Shown: positions 9,301 to 21,300 of the stretch, piece after piece
Layout of the letters: each line of letters opens with the position of its first letter
How positions within the stretch are numbered: the first letter of the stretch is position 1
NCBI GenBank assembly: GCA_039931435.1
Contig: JBDTRY010000001.1
Location: 1 to 64,000, forward strand
Direction: 5' to 3'
DNA: 64,000 bases
From: JBDTRY01 sp039931435
Lineage (GTDB): Bacteria; Acidobacteriota; Thermoanaerobaculia; Gp7-AA8
Program-made: the position numbers and the translations under genes
Notes under the pieces: generated by a model
Databases searched by the model: none
What the model saw: the letters and a program-made list of their open reading frames with translations, nothing else
What the model was told of the DNA's origin: nothing

Positions 9301-12300
9301 CCGTGGCAACCGCAGGATTCTGGCCGGCCACGAGGACGTCGGTGGGGCGCACCGTGTCCGCCATAACGGTGGCGAAGCGGCTGACGAGACGGTCGCTTGT
9401 GCCGAGGTAGTCGTAGGGGGTGGCGGAGAAGATGGTGGAGCACGGGGAAGAGGCGAGAGGCGAGGGGCGAGAGGCGAGAGGAGAAGACGAGGGGCGAGGC
9501 TCGAGGCTCGAGGCTCGAGGCTCGGAGGACGACGAGGACGACGACGACGACGAGGCCGGGGGTGCGCACTCCGGGCGTGCGGCGATGATGCGTCCGTTGG
9601 TGTAGAGCTCGAAGACGCCGTCGCTCTCGCTCTTGCCCGCGAGGGACGCCGGTCGATTGCAGGAGTAGCATCCGAGATCCGCCTTCTGCTGTGCGGTCGT
9701 GCCCTTGGGCCACTGGTACTGCTCGCTGGCGCGCGGGTCGGCGATGGCCACGATCCACGGCGAGACAAATTTGTTGTAGCCGCGCTGGCGTCGCAGTGCG
9801 GGATCGTTCGGGACGGCGCGTTGGAAAATGAATGTCGTCGACGGCCGCGCCTCGGGGCTGCCGTCTCCACCCGCGCGACGCAGATGGGCTCGAGGCATCG
9901 GAGCCTCCGTCTGCTCGGTGACTGCGCCGAAGACACGTTCGCTCTCAACGGCAATCTCCAATTCGTTTCCCGACGAGATCAGGGCATCGACCACGGACCC
10001 GGGCAGAGTGATCTCGAATCGGAATGCTCCGAGCGAAGCATCCGGTCCGCTGAGGGAAACACCGAGCGGCGGAGCAATTCCCAGTGGAACGATGCCGCTC
10101 ACTTCGGTGAGACCGTCCACATCGCCGAGGTCGACCATCATGCGCAGGCGAGGATCGATGGCGGCGATGACTTCGATCTTCGTGCCCAGGAGCTCCGGGG
10201 CGAAGACGATGCCGGTGTCGGGGTCGATGACCGGCGCCAGCGTTCCGCTGGCCAGCGGGGTTGCGGAGCGCCAGACCACCCGAGGGTCGAGAATTCCCGG
10301 CCCGGAAGTCCCCGAACTCAGGGCTTTCGTAGCTGTGGGGAAGAGGCTGGCCGGATCGTAGGGCTCGCCGGTGGCCGTCCAGCGTTCATCGATCCGGCCG
10401 AGATCGACGAGAAGCACATACCCGAGACCGTCGACGACCACGGCCAGATTGGAACGGGGGATGGCGCGGACGGATGCCGCACCGTTCGGAATCCAGATGA
10501 CGTCAGCGAGGCTGTTCTCATCCAGCCAGTCGGAGCTGGCGGGAGGAGTGCCGCCGGTCTCCACCACCAGCAGCCCGAACTCGTTGCCGGGAACGAGAAG
10601 ATAGTTGCGCTGGACGATCTCACCCGCGCGCGATCCACGCGCCCCCGGCGCTGAACCGAAGCCGGAGGCAGGCGCAAGAGCGCGATTGTCCTTCGCCTCC
10701 AGGCGCCAGTGATAGGACGAGATTCCCGTGAAGCGAACGCTTGGATCACGGCCCGTTTTCGCTTTGAAGATCGCGCTTAGTTCCTGGAGGCGCAGGCTGT
10801 TGGCGAAGACCAGTCCGAACGGAGCCCGTTCGATGCATCCGACGTCGCTGGATAATGCATCGGGAGGTCTGCCCTGCGAAGGATCAATGCGGATATCCAG
10901 AATTCCCTTGCGCGCATCGACGCCGTACACCTTCAACTTCGTCGATGAGCCATCGGGTTCGATGGCCGCCTCGGGCGTGAAGGTCAGGTCGGTGATGGCC
11001 CCATCCGCGGTGGCGGCGTTGAATGGCGGGCAGGCCTGCGACTGCGCGGCGCTGCTGATGTGTACCTGTTCGGCAACCGGCTTGTAGCCCGCAGGTCGCG
11101 AGGGTTCGTCGTTGGAATCGATGGCGTTGAGGTCGTAGACGCCGATGCCGAATCCGAACTGAGAGATCACGCCGTATGTCGTTCGATTGCGGATGATGCG
11201 GAGACGATCGCCGGCGCGGGCAGCGATATTGGCGATGATCGCGGGAGTAAAGCTGGTCGAATCTCCAACCGCATCGCCAGACCAGCGCATGTCCCGGGTG
11301 ATGTTCTCAACCGTGATGCGCTGCAGGCGGTATGGATTCGCCGGATCGAAGGGCACCGTGACCCTGAGTCGTGCGAATCCTCCATCGAGCGGCTCGTCGC
11401 TGACGATCGACACGAGCGTGCGGAATGTCGCCAGGTCCACCTCTTCGCCAATGTCATCCTGAACGAGCAGCTGCAACTTCCGGGGAATGGCCTCGGGGCG
11501 ATCGGAAAGCACGGTGGCACTGCTCAGACCAAGTCCGCTGCTCACTCCCGGAGCCCAGGAAACGATCGCCGATGCGCCAGGCTCGATGGACGCAGAACCA
11601 CCCTCTCCGAAAAGGGACTCGAGTCGATAGGAACGGACAATTCCGAATTCCGGGGTCAGGCCTGTTGTGTAAAGGCGATTGTGTCCGTCGCTGGCCACCG
11701 CCCAGTTGTCCGTGACTCCGGCGGGGATCGATGCAGCAAGCACCGGAGTGGCAGCGTGGGAAACGTCCCAGGCAGAGAGCCCGCCGCTGAGAGCGGTGAC
11801 GAAGAGCAGATTTCCGTTCAGGGACAGGTCGCGGATCTGGCCGCTGCTGATGTCGAACGATCCGAGATCGCCGCCCGGCTGCCGAACCTGGAATCGCAGA
11901 TCGAAGGGCTCAGTCAGCGGTGCAGTGGTCCCTCCGCCCGCCCGCGCCTGCCCGATGCGCATGCCATCCCGGTCTTGAATGTCCTGACTGAGCCGCAGGC
12001 GGTAGAGGGCGCCGCGCGTCAGCGAGGATGGCAGATCGATGAGCAGCCGCCGGCCGTTGGAATCGAGCCGGTAGTGAACTCCGACGACCGGGCCATAGGC
12101 AGGAACGTAACGAGGCGGAAGCGGATCGGGAGGACTCGCATCCTCTTCGAGGGTGAACAGCGACTGCAGGAACGAATCGACGCCGGCCTCGCTGCTGTCC
12201 GGCCCGGAGTTGATCGGCTCGCTGAATACAAGTGAAAGGAGGGTGCCCGGATCGACGTCGATCGTTGGCGCAGTGACAATGACCTGATCGCCCACCGCAG

Positions 12301-15300
12301 CAGCTACCGCGTATTCGTTCGTGGCCAGGTCACGCGTGCGGTCGATCGTTCCACGTGTGGGGTCAAGAACGTTGATCGTGGCGTCCGCCGGAAGCTCGCT
12401 GGTGACGGGCACTTTGATTCTGGCGATTCCTCCCTGCAGCGTGACGTTCATTCCGGGGATCGAGGTGTCGGTGGCTCCCTCCCCGTTCAACAACACGGAC
12501 TCGATGCGGAACGGAGTGCCGAAGACGGGATAGGGCCCGGCGGAATTGACGATGGGACTCTCGACCGTGACGCCGCTGCCGGGATCGGTAACAGCGATGG
12601 GATCGTAGGCCTTTGAGAATGCCTGCTGTCCCGTGTTGGCATCGAAGCCCACGAGGGTGAACGGTTTGCCGCTGACGACCGGAAGGGCAACGCGACCGCG
12701 CTCGAGAAAGTAGGAGTGGGAGGCGTAGAGCGCTTCGTAGGTATCCCAGAAGAGGTCGTACTCAGGGTTCACGCCGTCGAGAAGAATCCATGCGGGGCTC
12801 GCCCCGGGCGGAACGTGCAGATCGACTACGGCGAAGATCCCGCTTCGTTCCAGCCCCAGCAGCGCATTCTTGACCTCGGTGCCGGTGAGGGTTTCGAGAG
12901 GCGAGAGGCGAGAGGCGAGAGGCGGGGGTTGAGAGGCGAGAGGTGAGAGGTGAGAGCTGAGAGGTGAGGCGTGAGAGGTGAGAGACGAGAGGCGAGAGGC
13001 GAGGGGTGAGGCTTGAGGCTCGTCGTTCATTGTCGCGCTGGTAGTCGCTGATTCGGTGGTGAAGTTGCCTCCGTCGAGGCGCAGGGTGTCGACGATCATG
13101 ATTCGCGGGCCGCGAACGGATTGGCCCAGCGATCCGAGAAGGAAGTTGCGATTCGCAGTCAGAAGGCCGGAAGGAGTGGGAAGAGCGATCTCGAGCCGTT
13201 TCCTGGCGACGCATTCGATCGACGCCTGCGAACCACACCGGATCTCGACGCTGACGGCGGTGATGAAATCGAGGTCGTTGTCCAGGTTCGGGATGGCGGC
13301 GAACGGGTCTTTCCCTGTGGGTGCCACGTGGATTGTGGCCACGTCATCGAACGCCCCGGCCGGAACGTGAATCGTGATGCCGTCCTTCGAAGTGAAATCA
13401 GCGGCGTGATCCGGAGAGACGACAAACCCCTGGCCGTCCGACGTGACGAAAGGCGTGAGCGGAAGTACGGCCGCGACGTTCCCGGCACTGTTGATGACCT
13501 GAAGGTCGATGGAATCGGCGAGGGAGATCGAGTCGGGGCAGCGCGCACAACCGGCTTCAAACGAAAACGATCCATCGCTCGAAACTGTAGCCTGATAGCG
13601 CGTTACGAAATCCACGCCACGTCGCACTGCCACCGCCTGCCATCCCGAAGTGATGGAGCCAGAGGTTCCGTAAATCCGGGACACACCGTCCACAGGAATG
13701 GTGATGTGTATGCGGCGAGGGTCGACCGTGGAATCGGTGAGCTGGCTGATGGTCTCGAAGGTGAAGATCAGTGTCTGTCCGAGCGGCGTTCCGTTCGTGC
13801 CCCGGATTGCTGCCGACACGGTGACCATGTATCGGCCGTTGGGCTTCAGCCGCTCGCCGGGAGGTCGAGTCCACCCGAGACCTGCTGGATCGGCCGTGAG
13901 GATTCCGGGAACGATGGCGCCGGTGGCGTCGGTGAGCGACACCGCGCAAAGGCTCGTGCACGCGCCGGTCACCACCGAAGCCACATCCAGGCCGGGGCTG
14001 ACGTTGATGCGGATCGGCGTGGTCAGACTTACATTCTTCGCGCCATTTGCTGGCGTCGTGGATGTAATGACCGGGGGCTGCGGCGTGATGGGGAGATCGC
14101 CGATGCGCACAACCGATCCGAGGGCAGGGGCCGCGTTCGCGAGATATGCGGCGCCAGTTCCGGTGGTGGAGTGACGCGGCGTCAGGGCGAAGGGGGCGGC
14201 GGGCGCGGCCAGTACCGGTACGACGAAGAGACCGGAGGCGCGGGTGACGTCGGAGACGCCGAGCGCGGACGATCCTTGCGGCGTTCCGCCGGAAACGAGG
14301 GCATCGCCGAGGTAGATGCCGTCGCTGCGCAGGCGGACGGCGCCGGTGGCGAAGGCCAGAGGATTGTCCGCGACGAGCAGAAGGTAACGGCCTTCGTGGA
14401 TGACGCCGTCGAGCGGAAGAATGGCGCGATCGATGGGAACAGTGGAAAGACGAGCGCCCGAAGGTGAAGGAGGAGGATCGATTGGGGCGACCTGTGCCAC
14501 CATCCTGATGACGCGGCCGTAGGGCGTGGAGCCGAGAACTTCCGCGAGAATCAACTGCTCTGCGCCCGTCGCTGCATCGCGGGCAAAGGTGGCGCGGGCA
14601 GGCTTCAATAGCTCGAGCGGTGCGACAGCATTCTGCGCAGATGGATCAGCGGAATTTAGTGAGAGCTGGAAGCCGGCCAGGATACGAAATCCGGCGATCG
14701 CCCCGAACGACTGCAGCTCCTCCGCAGCGAGCGAGCTGGCCTGCGCGTGCAGCGCTTCATTCACGGCCCCTTCCGGAATCTCCACCGCCACCCCGCTGTC
14801 CCCGGGCACGCGACCACCCTCGGGTCCCACCAGAGTTCCGCGGTCGAGCCTTCCGGGATAGGGCACCACGCGAACGTGATCGAATCCGATCTCCAGGATG
14901 ACCTGCGCAGCCCTGGGGCTCGGGGCGAGATGGAACCGGGCCTCGCCGGCGGCACCGTCGAGCGTGCGATAGATGAGGAGATCGGTGGCGAAGGGCGGAT
15001 CGAGCACCGTCGAACCGTCCGCCAGGCGTAGTTCCTCATCCACCCAGGCCTGAACGGCCGTGCCGGATGGGAACTGTGGAGCCGGCGGCTGTGGCCCGTC
15101 GACGGAGATGCTGGCCACGGTCCTTCCCGTCGGGGCAACGATGGCCGGGTCGAGCGTGAAGCTTCGGGCGGTGAGAGAACATCCTTCCTCCAGCGAAGCA
15201 CAGGAGTCGCTGATTCCCTGAAGCGGCGCGTTCCTCACCGGAGCCGGCGGAGAGACGCGTGGAGGCAGGTCACGATAGACAAGAGCGTACGATCCTGTAG

Positions 15301-18300
15301 TCAATATGTTGACTGTCACGGAGTCACCGCTGACACTCGCGGCGGGGTCGAGAACGATCCATTCGTCACGCTCGGAGTCGTACTGAACGGCGGCCAGTGT
15401 CTGTGCTGCGCTGACGATGGCCGCTCCGGGAACGGCGAAGGTCAGGGCGGCGGAGGCCAGGCTGGAACGCTCCGGCTCCCGGCTCGAAGACACTTCGGCG
15501 GCTGCCAGCGGAGACCATCCGAGCGGAAGCAGACCGGGAAGGGCCTGGGCCCCGAGGGATGTGAGACGGATCGAGGTTCCGGGATCGAGGCTGCCAGCGG
15601 GAACGTACAGAGTGACGCGACCACGCACGACGTCGGTACCTCCATCGCTCAGATCGAGATCGTCGCCGCTGGTGTCACCACTCTCCCCTCTCGTCTCGAG
15701 GCGTACATCGATGGGCACGACGCCCTGCCCCGCTGCGACGATAATCTGGCGCCAGGCTCCGGTGTGATCGGGCGCCGTAATTTGAATCGTGTGCGCGCCC
15801 TCGGGAACCCTGACCGTGTAACGGCCGCGGGCGTCGGTGGTTGCCGTGAATGTCTGTGCGGTGATCGTCGACTGCGCGGCGAGGGTTCTTCCCTCACCCG
15901 GCCCGGACACGGCGCGCGGGACTGAGCTCTTTGAGGTCTGGCTTCCCGTGACGCTCCCAACACTGAACGCATTCACGGGAACTTCTACGGTAACCGTTGC
16001 TCCGGCCAGCGGCCGGCCCGTGGTTGCGTCGAAGACTTCTCCGCTGATGAAACCGGATCCGTCTCCTGGCGGCGGCTCCTCGCCCTGGACCGTGAATGTC
16101 TGCGAGAACGCAGCGGTGAGGTTGTTTCCGGCCACGTCTTTCACGGCAGGGGTCACCGCCAGCGTGAACGTGATGGCGCTGAGGTCCTGTGCGGGTGCGA
16201 TTGTCACCGAAGCGGGATTCAATACAGACACTGATCCGGATGCAGAGGTGCCAGAGGCCAGCTGCAAATGGACGGACCCCGACGGTCCGACGGAGATGCT
16301 CGCCGGATCGACAGCTCCGGAGAAGGCGACGGTGATTCTGTTTGCTGTCCGATCGAAGGCGGCACTGAGCACCCGTACTCCGCCGCACACCGTCTGAAAC
16401 GAGGATTCCGCCGCAGGCGAGAGCGAACCGTCGGCACCGGCAACGCGCACTCGCACGACGCGTACTCCTGCCTGTCCGGAAGCGGGAAGGCTGAACGAGA
16501 ACCGCCCCGAGGAGTCGGCATCGGCGTTCAACACGAGAAGCCCGGACTGCAAACGAATTCTCGATCCCGATGGAGCGGATCCCGCGACGGTTACATTGCC
16601 GGTGCAGACGCCGATGATGGGGTCGAGCACGGGTGGTTGCAGCGGTGCAGTCGAGGCCACCGTAAATGAGGCGGCGAAGGGTGTGGCCAGGATGTTCCCG
16701 CCGAGGTCCTGGGCGCCGGTTGAAAGGGCGATGGTGTAACGCTCGCCGGCGGTGAGCAGGGCAGCGGGGCTGAAACTGAGCACATCGTTGTCGACATTGA
16801 AACTTCCGGTGACTGGCGTGCCACTCGAGGATCGAAGGGTGAAGGCGCCGCTGGTGGATGTGCCCTGCATGGCTGCAGAGAAAGAAACGAGGATGATCGC
16901 GCCGTTCTCGACGCTGAGTGCTCCATCCGCGGGAAACGTCTGCAGCACACGAGGAGCGGATGTCAGGTTCGTGACCCGGATGAGATCGACGGCCGAACGT
17001 CCGTCGGGCTGTCTCACTCTGGCCACGATCTGCGTAAGGCCGCTCGTCGAGAATGGCACGGTAGCGGTGAATCCCGACCCGCTGACGGCCGCGCTCGCAC
17101 CGTTCACTTCCACCGTCGATCCCGGCGTTGCAGAGAAGGCACCGCTCACGGCGAGAGAAGCGCCCTCAGCGATTCCGAATACGGAGTTATCGAGCGGTTG
17201 GGCGATGGAAATGGATGGATCGCCGCTGACACCCGTGACGCTGATCAACGCCGAAGCCTGTCTGCCGAGCTGATCGCGTGCAGTGACGCTGATGGAGTTC
17301 ACTCCGGCGGCCAGCGGTACATCCCCGCGGAAGGTTCCCGAAGAATCGTTGCGGCGGGTGGTGGTTCCAGGTGTCGACGCTCCAGTGGTCACATTGGTGA
17401 GAACAACAGTGGACGGATCGAGGCGGCTCCAGGTTCCCGAAACACGGAGGCTCGTACTACCTGTCGAGAAATTCTCCGCCGGTGCGGTGATGGTCAGGAT
17501 TGGCTGTCCGGCGATTCTCGTCACACGCCGTGACGCCTGGCCCAGGCCATTGCCGGCATTGCGGCCACGGGCGACGAGAATATTCGCTCCGTCGCTCAGG
17601 GGCACGTTCGCAGCGGTGAACGTACCGGCATTGATGACTGCGGAGACGCCGTTGACGTCAGCGGAGGTCGCGCTGGCGTCGATCGTTCCCGAGACAGTGA
17701 TTGACGTATCGGCCGTCGCCAGTCCCTCCTCCGGAGTGGTGATGGTGATCGACGGGTTGCCAGTGACGCGGAAAAAGGTCAGCGTCACAGGATTGCCCGT
17801 TGCAGCACCGGCGGCATCGGCGCATGAAATGGTGAAGACGTTCGCCCCTTCGCTGGGCAGCTCGAGGGTGGCAAGGAAGGACGACCCGGCCATGGTTGTG
17901 CTGGCTCCGTTCACCTTCACCCCGGCGGCACCGCCGCTCTGCCCGGTGAGAAGCACCGAAGAGGCTGTGACCACGGAATGGTCGGCGGGATCGAAATCGC
18001 GAAGATCGCAGCCACCGACCGTGGAGTTTGCGCCGATGGAGAAATTGCGTTCCATCCGAGTTTCGTTCCCCGCGGCATCGCGGCCGGTGGCGATGGCCGT
18101 GTGGCCGCCGGGAACGTTGACCGTAGCCGGCGAAGTGACGGGAGCGCCGTCGATATTCAACCGCGAGGTGACCGTCGAAGCATCCGTTGCGTTCACGGAG
18201 ATCACAGCCTGGCTGGGGAAGGTGGCCCCTTCGGACAGAGGCTGGCCCGATTCCAGGATCTCCAGAGATGGCGGCGTGAAGTCCCCTCGCACATGCACAG

Positions 18301-21300
18301 AAATTTGTGCACCGGCAGCACTTCCTGCAGAGACCGTGACCGTAATCGTGTTCTCCCCTTCGGCCAATGGCAGAGCAGCGAGGATGAAATCGCCCGCTGA
18401 ATCGACCGCGACGTCGGTGGCATTGATTCGGACCGACGAGCTCCCGGGCTTGAGCAGCCTTCCGCTGACGCGTGTGCTCGTTCGATTGGTGATCAGACCC
18501 TCGGGAGGCCAGGTAAGAATGATTCCGGTCGTTGCCGTCTCGCGGGTGACCACTACCTGGTCACTGCCGATGTTGCCCGCTGCGTCCGCAGCGGTGGCGG
18601 TGATCACCGTTTCGCCGTAGTCCAGCGGGAGGGAGGCGAGCAAAAACGATCCCGAGGTCACGGCTGAGCGAATGCCGTTCACAGTGGCCGACGACGATTC
18701 GGTTGCGGTGCCACGAACCTCGACGGTGCTCCCCTGGACGGCACCGGCGACCGGCGATGTGATTTTCACCACCGGCGCGGATTGATCGATGACGAAGCTT
18801 GTCTGCGCGTGACCCGAATGCCCCTGCGCATCCGTGGCGTCCGCTGTGACGGAGTAGCTGCCTTCGGCAACAATCGACGTCCCTGGAGTGAACGCAGCTC
18901 CATTGAGTTGAGCGGAAATCGTGGCCGGTCCATCTGTGCGAACGGTCGGCGCGATGGGATGGTTGAAGAGCGTGCCCGGAGCGATGGGCAACCCGTTCTC
19001 CACGATCTCCACGCCGGGCGCTTTTGTATCGACTGTCACCCGGTACTCCGTTCGCGAACTGTTTCCGGCACGGTCGGTGGCCACGAGCGAGAAGCGATTG
19101 AGCCCCTCGATGAACGGAACTCCGCTGAGGGTGAAGGACCCATTGGCCGGAACTGCGCCCACCGGCGTTCCGATCAGCGCCACTTCGACAGCATCGGCGT
19201 CGGTCGTTCCGCCGATCGACGAAGGCATCGTAGCGACGCTGCTCCCGTCCGTTGGAGTGAGATTGCGCACGACGGGCGGGGTGGTGTCGATCTCGAAGTC
19301 GACGGTGCGCTCGGCCCTGTTGCCTGCGCAATCGACGGCCACGAGGGTGAGACGGTGACTGCCCTCAGCGGAGATGGCGGTTCCCGGAACGAACGGTGTC
19401 CCGTCCAGCGTGGCCACCAGCGAGGCTGACGGGTCGAGATCGGAGGCGCGCACAGAAAGCGAGACGGGCTCGTTCGCGAGAGCCGCGTCGAACGGCAGAC
19501 CGCCGCGAGTTACTTCGATTGCCGGGGCCGTGCGATCGATGATCACCGTCCGGACGATCGAGGTGCGATGACTGGCGGAATCCAGAGCCTCCACCGTCAG
19601 CGACGCCCGGCCTTCCGGCATGTCTGCCAGGGTTGCGGTGAACTGCCCCGTTCCTTTGTCCAGCACGACCGGAGCGCTCACGGTTCCGTTGCGTACCTCG
19701 ACGCGGTCGATGTGAGGATCGCTGGCCGTGCCCGTGACGGAGAGCGATCCCGTGCTCACGCAGGCAGCAGCGCCCGGTGACGAAAGAACGAGCAGCGGTG
19801 GCTGTGAATCGACGACGAGATCGATCGATGCCGTGGCAACTCGGCCTGAAGTCGACCGAGCTGTGGCCGTGACTACGTTCGCCCCTTCATTGAGCGGGAC
19901 CGCCGCCGAGAACGCGCCGGCAACGACGTCGAATGCGGCGTTCACTCCATTCACGGTCACGGACTGCGCGTTCGCCGCGCGGCCCGTCACGGTGACGAGC
20001 AGTACGGGAACGATCTGGCCGCCCGATCCGGGAGAGGCAATGGACACCGTGGGATCGCCGCTCCCGCTTGCATGGGAGATTGAAAAATTCAATCGTGCTG
20101 TGGCGCGGTTGCCTGCAGCATCGATGGCTTCCACTTCGATCGTGTGCGGCCCATCCGCGGAAACGACTGCCAGCGACGCATAGGGAACTCCGTCGAGCGT
20201 TGCCGACGAAGTGAAGGTGGAGGCGTCGGTGACGCGGATCTCAATCTGTACATCACGTCCGAAGGCTGCCCCTTCAGCGATGGGCAGTCCGGACTCGAAG
20301 AAGGCGATGACCGGGGGAATGGTGTCGACCGGCCCACCAGTCTTACTTATGATGAATCGCCACTCCACACTGGAGCTGTTGCCGGAGGAATCGGTCGCCT
20401 GGACGACCAGTGTGTGCACTCCCTCCGCGGTGATCGGGGCGAGCGATGTGTAGTCGTTGCCGTCGAGCCTGGCCGTGGAGGTGAAAGCCGACTGATCGGA
20501 AACGCGGATCTCGATGCGTACATCGCGATCGAAGACAGCGTCCTGTGTGAGCGGAGATCCCGACTCGAAGAGCTCGATCGTGGGCGGAAAGATATCGGCG
20601 GGAGTCTGGCCGGTCCCATTCGTGGCGGTGAGCGCGATGTCGTCGAACAGGGCGTCCGGCAGTCTCTGATCGTCGCCGGGCTGGACGGCTCGTGTCCGGC
20701 TGACCCGCGCGGCCCACAGTCCGAAAGTTCCGCCGGACGGACGGACGGCGCGGGCATCCAGAGCGTTGATACTCCACGTCTGCGGCTCGATCGTCCCGTC
20801 AGGCCAGAAACGAGCGCGAACGAGATTGCCATCGTCGAAGCTGTCGATGCTCACAGCGAAGCGGTACCACCGCGAGGTGGGGATCGTCGTCGCTGCGTCC
20901 GTGACTCCTGACAACGGAGCGTCTCCAGCAAACAGCTGCATGCGCAGAGCGTTGCCGTTCTTCCCCGGCCAGAGCCCGATCAGGTAAGGCGCCGGCTTCT
21001 CTGGCAGAGAGGCCAGAAGTGCCACACCCACACGCGTCTCACCGGCGCCGCGGAACAGCCGGCCGCGCAACTCCATGTGTCCGCGCGCTGGCAATGAAAG
21101 ATCGGGCCGCGCTGAGATCGTACCGATAGCCGGACTCTCTCCGGCAGGACTGCCAGAGCTCTGGCGAACTCCGTAAGCCTGGTTCTGCGGATCGAGCGGA
21201 TCGCGCCAGACCACAAATGCAGAGGGCGGCGCAGGTTGCAACAGGGCGAGAGCGACGTCCGTCCACCCGGCCGGATGGGTACCGGCGGCGATCGACTGAA

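Noticed and set aside
9449..9554. Assembly artefact explanation for the serine/GAC run
   Set aside because: Cannot be excluded without reads, but the frame stays open through the tract and into the RHS region, so it is kept as genuine sequence.
8699..10654. A 651-residue plus-strand open frame
   Set aside because: It is antisense to the RHS gene, rich in Gly/Arg/Glu from reading GC-rich codons backwards, and reads repeated GERRGARG across the heptamer tract. No domain or start signal is visible.
17283..18620. A 445-residue plus-strand open frame
   Set aside because: Antisense to the Ig-repeat region of the RHS giant; low-complexity composition and no recognisable motif.
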